Shown piece after piece: positions 51,675-60,084 of a stretch of DNA of 64,000 nucleotides. A program made the position numbers and the translations under genes. The notes under the pieces were generated by a model that worked only from the letters and a program-made list of their open reading frames with translations, made no database searches and was not told the origin of the DNA. Within the stretch, counting starts at the first letter, position 1, and each line of letters opens with the position of its first letter. This DNA comes from Micromonospora echinospora (GTDB lineage Bacteria; Actinomycetota; Actinomycetes; Mycobacteriales; Micromonosporaceae): positions 3,348,001 through 3,412,000 of the forward strand of contig NZ_LT607413.1 of the NCBI RefSeq assembly GCF_900091495.1. The letters are read 5' to 3'.

Positions 51675-52955
51675 GTGGACGACGACCGAATCGCCGGGCT
51701 GTTGCGCGCGCTGGACGAGGAATCTGGCCGTCCGCCCCGGATCGACGTTGCCCGTGCCGTACGCGACGGACGCCGTCGCCGTCGTCGTCGAGCAGCCGGG
51801 GTGGGCGCGGGCGCGGCGGTGACGCTGGCGGCGGTGGCAGCCGTGCCGGTACTGGCCGACTCGGCACCGCCGACCACGCCGGCCGCGGTGACGCCACCGA
51901 CGAGATGCGTGGCCGAGTTGCTGCCTCTCCCCGGTCGGGCTACCTACGGCACGGTGCTGGCAGGGGACCCGACCGGCCGTTACCTGGCCGGCCGGACCAA
52001 CGGGACAACCGACACGATGTGGGGCACGCAGTCGGTGATCTGGGTGGACGGACGGGTTCAGCGGATGCCGGCGCCGGTCCGGGACATGTGGCCCCGGGAC
52101 GTCACCTCCTCCGGGCAGGTGGTGGGCGTCGCCGACGGCGGGGCGTACCTCTACCAGGCCGATCCAGTGGATCGGGGCGCGTCGTCGGAGCCGGCGGGCG
52201 GGCCCGGCAAGGTCCGCCGGCTTCTCGGCGGGGTGGGCCGGCAGCCGGTCGCGATCAACGAAGCGGGCCGGATCGCAGGCGAGCTTCAGGTGACAGCCGG
52301 CAACCGGGGAACCCGGTCGGTGCCGATCCTCTGGGCCTCGCCGACCAGCGAGCCTGTCGATCTGCCCCTGCCCGGTTCGGACTGGCAGGGACATGTGCGG
52401 GACATCGGCGACGACGGGACGGTCGTCGGCACGGTGAGCGACGGGTTCGCGCCCGACCACGCCAGGGGCTACCTCTGGCGGGCGGACGGCACGGGCGAGT
52501 TCCTGCCACTGCCGCAGATGAGGGACGGACCGGCCACCGCCTTCTGGCCGGTCTCGGTCCGGGGTTCCTGGGTCGTCGGCACAGCCCGCCGCGCCCTGTC
52601 CGACACGGTCCAGGAGGAGGTCGTCCGACTGGACCTGACGACCGGGACGTTCGCTCCGCTGCCGCAGCCGGCCGAGTTCCAGCCCACGGCCGGTAACGCG
52701 CAGGGCTGGGCCGTCGGGCAGGTCGACGGGACAAGCGGCAACGGACGCGTCGGGCTGCTCACCGACACCGGACTGCTCGACCTCCCCGAACCCGAGCACC
52801 AAGCGGAACGGTACGACCCGAGAGTCAGCGTGGTCAGCGACGACGCCCGGACGATCGGCGGCACCCAGACCGTCCGTCGCGACCGCGATCCGCTGCAGGT
52901 GGCCTCGGCGCTGTCCCTCGTCGACCACCGTCCGGTTCGATGGACCTGCCGCTGA
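51675..52955 (+). CDS. Membrane-anchored putative anti-sigma partner with beta-rich extracytoplasmic domain
   Basis: A 426-residue protein starting two bases after the sigma stop. The N-terminal 35 residues are a cytoplasmic acidic/basic helix (DDDRIAGLLRALDEESG) ending in poly-Arg. A TM is near 38-57 (AGVGAGAAVTLAAVAAVPVL). The outside part (about 70-426) is built of repeats with GxVVG or GxIAGEL patterns, such as SSGQVVGVADGG, NEAGRIAGELQV, DDGTVVGTVSDG, SWVVGTARRA and AQGWAVGQVDG, resembling a HAF-type beta-propeller. The order (sigma, then anchor) suggests it holds or releases the sigma factor in response to an outside signal. It has no zinc anti-sigma motif. Confidence 0.8.
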   Translation: MDDDRIAGLLRALDEESGRPPRIDVARAVRDGRRRRRRRAAGVGAGAAVTLAAVAAVPVLADSAPPTTPAAVTPPTRCVAELLPLPGRATYGTVLAGDPTGRYLAGRTNGTTDTMWGTQSVIWVDGRVQRMPAPVRDMWPRDVTSSGQVVGVADGGAYLYQADPVDRGASSEPAGGPGKVRRLLGGVGRQPVAINEAGRIAGELQVTAGNRGTRSVPILWASPTSEPVDLPLPGSDWQGHVRDIGDDGTVVGTVSDGFAPDHARGYLWRADGTGEFLPLPQMRDGPATAFWPVSVRGSWVVGTARRALSDTVQEEVVRLDLTTGTFAPLPQPAEFQPTAGNAQGWAVGQVDGTSGNGRVGLLTDTGLLDLPEPEHQAERYDPRVSVVSDDARTIGGTQTVRRDRDPLQVASALSLVDHRPVRWTCR

Positions 52956-52963
52956 GGCTGACG

Positions 52964-53002
52964 GATCGTGGGACCCCGACCACCGGCCGGGGTCCCACGA
53001 TC
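52964..53002. terminator. Bidirectional terminator between anti-sigma-like and CoADR-like genes
   Basis: A perfect 14-bp inverted repeat, GATCGTGGGACCCC (52964-52977) and GGGGTCCCACGATC (52989-53002), with an 11-nt loop; the last two bases lie in the stop codon of the minus-strand reductase gene. Confidence 0.75.
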
Positions 53003-54371
53003 AGGCCGAGAGCGCGTCGACCGCCTTGCGGGCGGCGATGAGCACCGGGTCCCAGACCGGGGCGTAGGGCGGCGCGTAACCGAGGTCGAGGCCGGTCATC
53101 GCGTCCACCGTCATGCCGTTCCACAGCGCCACGGCCAGCGTGTCGATCCGCTTGGCCGCCTCGGACCAGCCGACGATCTGCGCGCCGAGCAGCCGGCCGC
53201 CGGGCTTCTCGGCGATCAGCTTGACCGTCATCGTGCGGGCTCCGGGGTAGTAGCCGGCCCGGTTGGTCGACTCGGTGACCACCGAGACGAACTCGAAGCC
53301 GGCGGCGGTGGCGTCGGACTCCCGCAGGCCGGTCCGTCCCACCTCCAGGTCGCAGACCTTGGTTACCGCCGTGCCGATCACGCCGGGGAAGGTGGCGTAC
53401 CCGCCACCGATGTTGATGCCGGCGACCCGGCCCTGCTTGTTGGCGTGCGTGCCGAGGGGGATGTTGACCGGCTGGCCGCTGACCCGGTGCAGGGTCTCCA
53501 CGCAGTCCCCGGCCGCCCACACCCCGTCGGTCCCGATCACCCGCATCCGGCGGTCCACCCGGATCCCGCCGGACGGGCCGACGGGCAGGCCGGCCGCCTC
53601 GCCCAGCGCGGTGTTCGGGCGCACCCCGAGACCGAGGACGACGACGTCGGCCGGGAACTCGCCGGCGTCCGTGCGGACCCCGGTGACCCGGCCGTCGCGG
53701 GTCTCCAGCCCGGTGACCGTCACTCCGGTACGGATGTCGATGCCGAGCCCGCGCATCGCGTCGGCCACCAGCCCGGCCATGTCCGGGTCCACGGTGGACA
53801 TGGGCTGGTCGGCCTGCTCGACCAGGGTCACCTCCAGCCCCCGCACGATCAGCGCCTCGGCCATCTCCACGCCGATGTAGCCACCGCCGACGACCACCGC
53901 GCGCCGGGGCGCCGGGTCGCGTTCGAGCCAGTCGCGCAGCGCGTCGCCGTCGTCGAGGGTCTGCACCCCGAAGACACCGTCCGCGTCGGTGCGGGCCCAC
54001 TTCGGGTGCACCGGGGTCGCGCCGGTGGCGTACACCAGGGTGTCGAACCGTTCGTGCACCTCGCCGCCGCCGGCCAGGTCCCGGGCGACGACCTCGCGCC
54101 GGTCGAGGTCGATGGCGGTGACCTCGTGCCGGAGCCGGACGTCCACGTGGTACTCGTCCCGGAAGGTGGCCGGGTCCCGGGCGACCAGGTCGTCCCGCTC
54201 GTCGACCAGCCCACTGATCCAGTACGGGATGCCGCAGGCCGAGTAGGACGTGAAGCGTCCCCGGTCGAACGCCACGATCTCCAGGTCGTCCGGACCGCGC
54301 CGCCGCCGGGCCTGGGACGCCGCCGCCATGCCGCCGGCGTCGGCGCCCACCACGATCAACCGTTCCGCCAC
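53001..54371 (-). CDS. FAD-dependent CoA-disulfide-reductase-like oxidoreductase
   Basis: A 456-residue pyridine nucleotide-disulfide family flavoprotein. FAD motif VVGADAGGMAAASQARR opens it. SYSACGIPYWISGLV carries the single redox Cys of the CoADR/NADH-oxidase class instead of a CxxxxC pair. The NAD(P)H motif is AVVVGGGYIGVEMAEAL, followed by VWAAGDCVE (FAD) and a dimerisation domain from about 330. CoADR reduces CoA disulfide or related mixed disulfides; peroxide or polysulfide substrates are alternatives. It begins 4 bp after the YbdK-like gene, so the two are almost certainly co-transcribed. Confidence 0.9.
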   Translation of the reverse strand: MAERLIVVGADAGGMAAASQARRRRGPDDLEIVAFDRGRFTSYSACGIPYWISGLVDERDDLVARDPATFRDEYHVDVRLRHEVTAIDLDRREVVARDLAGGGEVHERFDTLVYATGATPVHPKWARTDADGVFGVQTLDDGDALRDWLERDPAPRRAVVVGGGYIGVEMAEALIVRGLEVTLVEQADQPMSTVDPDMAGLVADAMRGLGIDIRTGVTVTGLETRDGRVTGVRTDAGEFPADVVVLGLGVRPNTALGEAAGLPVGPSGGIRVDRRMRVIGTDGVWAAGDCVETLHRVSGQPVNIPLGTHANKQGRVAGINIGGGYATFPGVIGTAVTKVCDLEVGRTGLRESDATAAGFEFVSVVTESTNRAGYYPGARTMTVKLIAEKPGGRLLGAQIVGWSEAAKRIDTLAVALWNGMTVDAMTGLDLGYAPPYAPVWDPVLIAARKAVDALSA

Positions 54372-54375
54372 CGGT

Positions 54376-55548
54376 TCAGTCTTCCACCGTCGGCGTCCCG
54401 CCGCGCGTCTGTCGCGCCACGTCTTCGACCACGTCGACGAGACGACCGGTGCGGGCGTGCACCGCGCGCTGCCGCTCGGCCCCGGTGCCGTGCCGGCGCA
54501 CCCCGGCGAGCAGGTCGTCGACCTGGTCGGCGTCGCCGTGCCGGTCGAGTTCGGGGCGGACCCGGTCGACCAGACGGTCCAGCAGCTCCCACGCCGGACC
54601 CACCTCGCCGGTGTGCGGGTCGACGGCCTTGCCGGTCAGGCCGTCGTGGGCGGCCCGCCAGTGCGCCCCGACCAGCAGGTGGTGGTCGACCCGGGGGGCC
54701 GGACGGCCGGCGGCGATCTCCGCCAGCGCCGTGCCGACCAGGCTCCGGACCAGCGCGGCCACCAGGATCGTGTCGTCCAGCGACGGGCAGACGTCACCGA
54801 TGCGGATCTCCACCGTCGGGTACTTCGCCGACAGCCGCGCGTACCAGTAGAGCATCCCCTCGTCCAGCATCACGCCGCTGTCGATGAGCTGCCGGATCAG
54901 CCGCTGGTAGTGCTCGTGCGAGTCGAGCCGGGGCGTCGGGGCCACCGAGGGCCAGCGTTCCCACTCGATCGAGCGCCAGCTCGCGTACCCGGTGTCCTCC
55001 CCGGCGGAGAACGGGGAGTTGGTGGTGAGCGCTTGCAGGATCGGCAGCCAGGGCCGGACGTGGTTGAGCACCTGCACGCCGGTGTCCGGGTCGGGGATCC
55101 CGACGTGCACGTGCATGCCGTTGTTGCCCGGTCCGGGCGCGAGCAGCCGGAACCGTTCGACCATCCGGTCGAAGCGCGGCTTGTCCACCACCGGCGGCAC
55201 CGGTCCCTCGACCGGGCCGGTGCCGATGGCGAGCAGCCGGACGCCGGCCCGGTCGGCGGCGTCGGCGAGCCCGGCGCGTAGCAGCCCGAGGGAGTGCCGG
55301 ATCGCCCCGAGGTCCAGTCCGGGCGGGCTGCCGATCTCGATCTGGCTGGTCTGGAACTCCCGCTCCACCTGGCCGCTGAGCTCGGGGGGCACCTGTTCCA
55401 TCACCAGGTCGACGGCGGGCACGGCCACGCCGGTGTGCGGGTCGACGAGGAGGAACTCCTCCTCGACGCCGACGGTGAGCAGATCGGATCCGTCCGGCGT
55501 GCTCGTCGCGTCCTGGATCGCCACCTGGCCGGCCACGGCCTTCACCAC
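54376..55548 (-). CDS. YbdK-type carboxylate-amine ligase (glutamate-cysteine ligase 2 family)
   Basis: A 390-residue ATP-dependent ligase. Family blocks are LTVGVEEEFLLVDPHTG (about 25-41), EFQTSQIEIGSPPG, GNNGMHVHVGIPDP, LTTNSPFSAGEDTGYASWRS and VEIRIGDVCPSLDDTI. YbdK enzymes have weak gamma-glutamyl-cysteine ligase activity and are common in mycothiol-producing actinobacteria. Possible products include gamma-glutamyl-cysteine or a related dipeptide; this is inference. It is translated ahead of a disulfide-reductase-like gene 4 bp downstream. Confidence 0.92.
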   Translation of the reverse strand: MVKAVAGQVAIQDATSTPDGSDLLTVGVEEEFLLVDPHTGVAVPAVDLVMEQVPPELSGQVEREFQTSQIEIGSPPGLDLGAIRHSLGLLRAGLADAADRAGVRLLAIGTGPVEGPVPPVVDKPRFDRMVERFRLLAPGPGNNGMHVHVGIPDPDTGVQVLNHVRPWLPILQALTTNSPFSAGEDTGYASWRSIEWERWPSVAPTPRLDSHEHYQRLIRQLIDSGVMLDEGMLYWYARLSAKYPTVEIRIGDVCPSLDDTILVAALVRSLVGTALAEIAAGRPAPRVDHHLLVGAHWRAAHDGLTGKAVDPHTGEVGPAWELLDRLVDRVRPELDRHGDADQVDDLLAGVRRHGTGAERQRAVHARTGRLVDVVEDVARQTRGGTPTVED

Positions 55549-55684
55549 CTTCTTCCGGTCCGCGTCACTCGCGGAGGCTGGACTCAGGGCTACCCAGCCG
55601 TACGCGGCCGGAAAACGTTGTCCCGGCGTGTCGGCCCGGGATCGCCGGGGTCGGGAACGTGACAGCGGGTCCTACGCTGTGCCC

Positions 55685-55984
55685 GTGCTGGCTCCGCTGT
55701 CGGTGGTGATCTGGGCCTGGGCGTACGCGCTGGGTCAGTTCGTCGTGCTCGCCGACCGGCCGGCCGAGGTGTTCGCCGGGGTGGCGGTCGGTGCGGCGCT
55801 GCTGCTCGCCACGATGGTGGCCGTCCTGGTCACGACGGTCGGCGCAGCCGGCCCGCAGGCCGTCCGCCGGGCCCGCTCCCTGCGGGAACGGGCACGCCGT
55901 CGTCGGGTGCCCCGGCAGCTCGACCCGGACGCGCCGGGTCGCCCCCGCCCCCGCGCGCCGGGGGTACGCCCCGCGACCGCGTGA
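55685..55984 (+). CDS. DUF6412 small membrane protein
   Basis: About 99 residues from GTG 55685, 6 nt after a TACGCT box (55673-55678), so probably leaderless; GTG 55679 is an alternative. Two TMs are visible near 5-25 (VVIWAWAYALGQFVVL) and 30-52 (FAGVAVGAALLLATMVAVLV), then a basic Arg/Pro tail (ARRRRVPRQLDPDAP). It matches the actinobacterial DUF6412 family, often next to a YidC/Oxa1 paralogue as here. Function unknown. Confidence 0.78.
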   Translation: MLAPLSVVIWAWAYALGQFVVLADRPAEVFAGVAVGAALLLATMVAVLVTTVGAAGPQAVRRARSLRERARRRRVPRQLDPDAPGRPRPRAPGVRPATA

Positions 55985-56149
55985 CGCGTCGCCGGGCACC
56001 GCCGGCACCGCCATCTGCCAACCCGCCAACCGCTGGCCCGCACCGTCGGGCCGGCCGGACCGCGCCGTCGGCTCCGCGCACGCGGTCGATTCCGCCCGTC
56101 CTCCGTCCATCTCGGACATCCGACCGGAATCGCACCGAGGGGTACACCC

Positions 56150-56986
56150 ATGCTCGCCTTCGCGCCACTCGACGCCGCCGTCGGCGTCGCCTCCCACGCC
56201 GTCTCCACGCTCGCCAGCGCGGTCGCGCCCTTGGCCGGTGGGGCCGCCACCGCCGTCGCCATCGTCGCGTTCACCGTCGCCGTCCGGCTCACCGTCGCCC
56301 AGGTGCGCGGGGAGCGGCGTCGCACGGCCCTCGCCCCGCAGGTCGCCGAGCTGCGTCGCCGGTACGGCGGCGACCCGGCCCGGTTGCAGCGGGAACTGCT
56401 CGACCTGTATGGCACCGCCGGGGCGAGTCCGCTGGCGGGCTGCCTGCCGGCCCTGCTCCAGGCCCCGTTCTTCCTGATCATGTACCGCCTCTTCACCGCC
56501 GGCGACCCGGCACCGCTGGCCGGGGAGCTGGCCGGGGTGCCGCTGGGGCACCACCTGGCCGACGGGCTCGCCGGCGCGGCCGGACCGGTCTGGGGCGTGC
56601 TCCTGGCGGCGCTGCTCGCCCTGGCCTGGCTGGCGTCGCGGCGGATGCGCCGGACCATGGCCGCCAACTCGGCGTCGCCCGGCGGGTCGGCACCAGCCGC
56701 AGGGCCGAAGTCGTCCGGTGGTCCGGAGGCGTCCGGCGGGTCGGGGGCGTCCCAGGGGGCGTCGTCCCGGGAGGCGGTGGGGGCCGGTGGGGTGGCCGGG
56801 GACGTGGGGGCGGCCGTCGGGCGGCTCCTGCCGCTGCTGCCGTACGCGATGCTGCCGGTCGCGCTGGTGGTGCCGTTGGCGGGCGTGCTCTACCTGGTCA
56901 CCACCACCGCCTTCACCGCCCTGGAACACACCGTGCTGCGCCGCGACCGACGGACCTCGCGACCAACTCTGGACAGAAACAGTTAA
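56150..56986 (+). CDS. YidC/Oxa1-family membrane insertase paralogue
   Basis: A 278-residue polytopic protein. TM1 (about 30-50) is followed by the cytoplasmic amphipathic hairpin LAPQVAELRRRYGGDPARLQRELLDLYGTAGASPLAGCLPALLQAPFF, the conserved YidC core, and FLIMYRLFTAG. TM3-5 follow with a long Ser/Gly linker (about 185-215) between them. The TM1 Arg in FTVAVRL matches the hydrophilic-groove Arg of YidC. It is shorter than the essential YidC and lacks the lipoprotein-type start, so it is probably a secondary insertase. ATG 56150 follows CGAGGGG. Confidence 0.87.
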   Translation: MLAFAPLDAAVGVASHAVSTLASAVAPLAGGAATAVAIVAFTVAVRLTVAQVRGERRRTALAPQVAELRRRYGGDPARLQRELLDLYGTAGASPLAGCLPALLQAPFFLIMYRLFTAGDPAPLAGELAGVPLGHHLADGLAGAAGPVWGVLLAALLALAWLASRRMRRTMAANSASPGGSAPAAGPKSSGGPEASGGSGASQGASSREAVGAGGVAGDVGAAVGRLLPLLPYAMLPVALVVPLAGVLYLVTTTAFTALEHTVLRRDRRTSRPTLDRNS

Positions 56987-57049
56987 CTTTCTTGATAATT
57001 ACCGGACCTGTCGACATCCATGGATGCCCGCTCGGGCGTGGAGGGTCCT
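56987..57049 (+). promoter_or_regulatory. AT-rich leader of the chitinase gene
   Basis: The stretch from about 56973 to 57005 is strikingly AT-rich for this genome (AGTTAACTTTCTTGATAATTA). It immediately precedes the secreted chitinase and may be an operator for a carbohydrate-responsive repressor. I cannot assign a known consensus with confidence. Confidence 0.4.
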
Positions 57050-58438
57050 GTGAAACGTTCCCGATCTCTTGTCCTCTCCCTGGTCGCGGCCCTGGTGGCG
57101 ACCGTCGGCGTGGCCTGGGTGGCAATGCCCGCCTTCGCCGCCGGACCCACCGCGACCTTCGTCAAGACCGCCGACTGGGGCACCGGTTGGGAGGGGAAGT
57201 ACACCATCACCAACGGCGGCGGCAGCACCATCAACGGCTGGAACCTCACCTTCGAGCTCCCGGCCGGCACCACCCTCGGCTCCTACTGGGACGCCCTGCT
57301 CACGTCCTCCGGCCAGCGGCACACCTTCACCAACCGCTCCTGGAACGGCAGCATCGCCCCAGGCGCGTCGGTGTCGTTCGGCTTCCTCGCCACCGGCTCC
57401 GGCACGCCGCGCAACTGCACCCTCAACGGCGCCGCCTGCGGCGGTGGCACGCCACCGACCACCCCGCCGCCCACCAGCACGCCCCCGACGACCCCGCCGC
57501 CGACCACACCGCCACCGACCACCCCGCCGCCCACCACCGGCCTGCCGAAGCACGTGCTCACCGGGTACTGGCACAACTTCGACAACCCGGCGGTCGAGCT
57601 GCGGTTGCGGGACGTGCCGAACGAGTACGACGTGGTCGCGGTCGCCTTCGCCGACGCCACCGCCACGCCCGGCGCGGTGTCCTTCGCCGTCGACCCGGGC
57701 CTGTCGGCGTCGCTGGGCGGCTACACCGACGCCGACTTCCGGGCGGACGTGCAGACCCTCCGCTCCCGGGGCAAGAAGGTGATCATCTCGGTCGGCGGCG
57801 AGACCGGGCGGGTGGCGGTCAACGACGCGGCCAGCGCGGTCGCCTTCGCCGACAGCGTGCACGCGCTGATCGGGCGGTACGGCTTCGACGGGGTCGACAT
57901 CGACCTGGAGAACGGCCTGAACCCGACGTACATGGGCCAGGCACTGCGGTCACTGCGGGCGAAGGTCGGGTCCAGCCTGATCATCACGATGGCCCCGCAG
58001 ACCATCGACATGCAGTCCCCGCAGGGCAGCTACTTCAAGCTCGCCCTGGACATCCGGGACATCCTCACCGTCGTGCACACCCAGTTCTACAACTCCGGGG
58101 CGATGCTCGGCTGCGACCGTAACGCCGCGTACCCGCAGGGCACGGTGAACTTCATCGTGGCGCTCACCTGCATCCAGCTGGAGGCCGGGCTCCGCCCCGA
58201 CCAGGTGGCGCTCGGGCTGCCCGCCGGTCCGGGCGCGGCCGGTGGCGGCATCGTCCCGCCCAGCGTGGTCAACGCCGCGCTGGACTGCCTGGCGAAGGGC
58301 ACCAACTGCGGCAGCTTCCGGCCGCCGCGCACCTACCCGGGCCTGCGCGGCGCGATGACCTGGTCGGTCAACTGGGACGTCAGCAACGGCAACGGCTTCG
58401 CCCGTACCGTGAAGCCGCACCTGGCGACGCTGCCCTGA
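57050..58438 (+). CDS. Secreted chitinase: signal peptide, CBM2, Pro/Thr linker, GH18
   Basis: About 462 residues from GTG 57050 (GGAGGG just upstream). A Sec signal (VKRSRSLVLSLVAALVATVG..MPAFA) is cut near residue 31. The CBM2 carbohydrate-binding module follows (about 33-130): WGTGWEGKYTITNGG, INGWNLTFELPAGT and SFGFLATGSG. A TPPTTPPP-type linker covers about 140-165. The GH18 domain (about 168-462) has KKVIISVGGETG and the catalytic FDGVDIDLEN (Glu about 287), with MTWSVNWDV at the end. It hydrolyses chitin outside the cell. No fibronectin III module. Confidence 0.95.
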   Translation: MKRSRSLVLSLVAALVATVGVAWVAMPAFAAGPTATFVKTADWGTGWEGKYTITNGGGSTINGWNLTFELPAGTTLGSYWDALLTSSGQRHTFTNRSWNGSIAPGASVSFGFLATGSGTPRNCTLNGAACGGGTPPTTPPPTSTPPTTPPPTTPPPTTPPPTTGLPKHVLTGYWHNFDNPAVELRLRDVPNEYDVVAVAFADATATPGAVSFAVDPGLSASLGGYTDADFRADVQTLRSRGKKVIISVGGETGRVAVNDAASAVAFADSVHALIGRYGFDGVDIDLENGLNPTYMGQALRSLRAKVGSSLIITMAPQTIDMQSPQGSYFKLALDIRDILTVVHTQFYNSGAMLGCDRNAAYPQGTVNFIVALTCIQLEAGLRPDQVALGLPAGPGAAGGGIVPPSVVNAALDCLAKGTNCGSFRPPRTYPGLRGAMTWSVNWDVSNGNGFARTVKPHLATLP

Positions 58439-58488
58439 TCCGCCTCGGCCCGGACGTCGTCCGTACCGGCCGGGGTGCGGTCGGCGCG

Positions 58489-58580
58489 TCGGCGTCCGGG
58501 CCGTGCTCAGCTCGGGGGGGTCGGCGTCCGGGCTGTGGTCAGCTCCACAGGATCGGCGTCCGGGCCGTGCCGCCGGGCCC
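58489..58580. repeat. Three tandem 32-bp repeats in a convergent gap
   Basis: TCGGCGTCCGGG starts at 58489, 58521 and 58553, exactly 32 bp apart, followed each time by a similar GxxGTGxTCAGCTC or related stretch. The run sits between the chitinase stop and the DedA stop. It is imperfect and has no clear function. Confidence 0.6.
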
Positions 58581-58603
58581 GATCCGGTTGCTCGCCGTCC
58601 GGC

Positions 58604-59275
58604 TCACCGACCGGTGGTCACCGACTGCCGGTCGCGCCGGGCCCGACGGCGGCGCGCCTTCTTCACCGCCCAACTGGCGATCATGAGGGCGAAGATGGCG
58701 AGGATGCCGTAGTCGAACCAACTGCTGTACTTGTCGATCTCCTTCCAGCGCGACCCGAGGGCGTACCCGAGGCCGACGAAGATCGCGTTCCAGACGCCGC
58801 TGCCCAGCGTGGTCAGCAGGCTGAACTCCACCAGTGGCATCCGGTTCGCCCCGGCCGGGATCGACACCAGGCTGCGTACCACCGGTGCCATCCGGCCGAA
58901 CAGCACCGCCCAGCGGCCGTGCCGCTCGAACCAGCGGTCGGCGCGTTCCAGGTCGTCTCTGTCCACCAGGGGGAGCCGGTCCAGCCAGCGCTTGAGCCGG
59001 TCCTCGCCCAGCCCCGCGCCGAGCCAGTAGAGGGCGAGCGCGCCGAGCAGGGAACCGACGGTGGCGGCCAGCCAGACCACCACCACGTTGAACCGGTCCT
59101 CGCCGGCCAGGTAGCCGGCCATCGCCAGGACGATCTCGCTGGGGATCGGGGGGATGATGCTCTCCAGGGCGACCAGGAAGGCCACCCCGGGCGCGCCCAT
59201 CGCCTCGATGACGCCGGCCACCCAACCGGTCAGCCCGCCGAGTTGTGCCGGGTCGACGTTGTCGGCGAGTGCCAT
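58604..59275 (-). CDS. DedA/VTT-family membrane protein
   Basis: A 223-residue membrane protein. The family core is FLVALESIIPPIPSEIVLAMAGYLAG (with the key Glu), VGSLLGALALYWLGAGLGED, WFERHGRWAVLFGRMAPVVRSLVSIPAGANRM (conserved Arg residues) and ALLTTLGSGVWNAIFVGLGY-type segments. Such proteins are lipid scramblases/flippases, several of them carrying undecaprenyl phosphate, and need the proton-motive force. ATG 59275 follows GGAAGGAC. No partner gene is obvious. Confidence 0.93.
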   Translation of the reverse strand: MALADNVDPAQLGGLTGWVAGVIEAMGAPGVAFLVALESIIPPIPSEIVLAMAGYLAGEDRFNVVVVWLAATVGSLLGALALYWLGAGLGEDRLKRWLDRLPLVDRDDLERADRWFERHGRWAVLFGRMAPVVRSLVSIPAGANRMPLVEFSLLTTLGSGVWNAIFVGLGYALGSRWKEIDKYSSWFDYGILAIFALMIASWAVKKARRRRARRDRQSVTTGR

Positions 59276-59388
59276 GCGTGTCCTTCCGCCGGAGGCCCAT
59301 CGATCGGATGGTGCTACCCGATTTCGGGGCGGTCACACCTCGGCGTGGCACCCGCCACCGGAGTTACCCCGCAAACGCGGCGGTCGGC

Positions 59389-59991
59389 TCAGTCGTGCAG
59401 GGCGGCGTCGGCCGGACCGCGACGCCAGCCGGTGAATCGTACGGTGAGCCCGCCGCGCGTCGGTGAGCAGCAGAACGGACCGGCGGTGGCCGACGCCGTC
59501 GGGGCCAGTGGGGCGAGGCGGACCAGTCGCCACGGCTCACCGTCGACCCGGGCGCGGACGGTCAGCGCGTCGCCGGCCCGGCTGGCCCGCACCGTCACCT
59601 GGCGGCCGACCCACTCCGGCACCGGGGCGACCGACCAGTCCGAGACGCCCCGGGTGACCACCGCGCCGAGCTGCGGCTGACCGTCGGAGACCTCGACGCC
59701 GGCCTTGATCCACTGCTCCTCGTCCACCCGGACCAGCACGCCGGCCTGGTCGAACTGCTCCGTGTAGTCCAGCCGGAAGCTCACCTCGACCGCGCTCCCG
59801 GCGGGGAACGGGGCGAGCAGGGCCGGGGCGTCGTCGTGCACGAACCCGTAGCTGGTGTGCCGCCAGAGGTCGCTGCTCGCGGCGGGTTCGACGAGAAGGT
59901 CACCGGTCGGGGTCGCCTCGACGCGCACCGGCTGGCGTGACCAGTTCCCCTCGGTCCAGTCGACCGGCTGCGGGCCGTCCTCATGCTCCAT
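59389..59991 (-). CDS. DUF1349 (concanavalin-like) protein
   Basis: A 200-residue beta-rich cytoplasmic protein. WTEGNWSRQPVRVEATPTGD, SDLWRHTSYGFVHDDAPALL, VEVSFRLDYTEQFDQAGVLV, WIKAGVEVSDGQPQLGAVVT and DWSVAPV match the DUF1349 jelly-roll family, often linked to carbohydrate enzymes. ATG 59991 is preceded on its strand by TAGCCT at 7 nt, a likely leaderless promoter. It is divergent from a GH13 gene 93 bp away, which hints at a shared sugar-related role. Confidence 0.87.
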   Translation of the reverse strand: MEHEDGPQPVDWTEGNWSRQPVRVEATPTGDLLVEPAASSDLWRHTSYGFVHDDAPALLAPFPAGSAVEVSFRLDYTEQFDQAGVLVRVDEEQWIKAGVEVSDGQPQLGAVVTRGVSDWSVAPVPEWVGRQVTVRASRAGDALTVRARVDGEPWRLVRLAPLAPTASATAGPFCCSPTRGGLTVRFTGWRRGPADAALHD

Positions 59992-60084
59992 GTCCGGCAG
60001 GCTACCGGCCCGGAACGCCGCCCGTCCCGCCGCCGAGTCGTGCTCGTGTTTGCCGAGATGGCCGACGGGAGAAGGTATGGCGGC

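Noticed and set aside
57471..57545. CRISPR-like short repeat run inside the chitinase
   Set aside because: It is the codon-level repeat of the Pro/Thr linker (TPPTTPPP), in frame.
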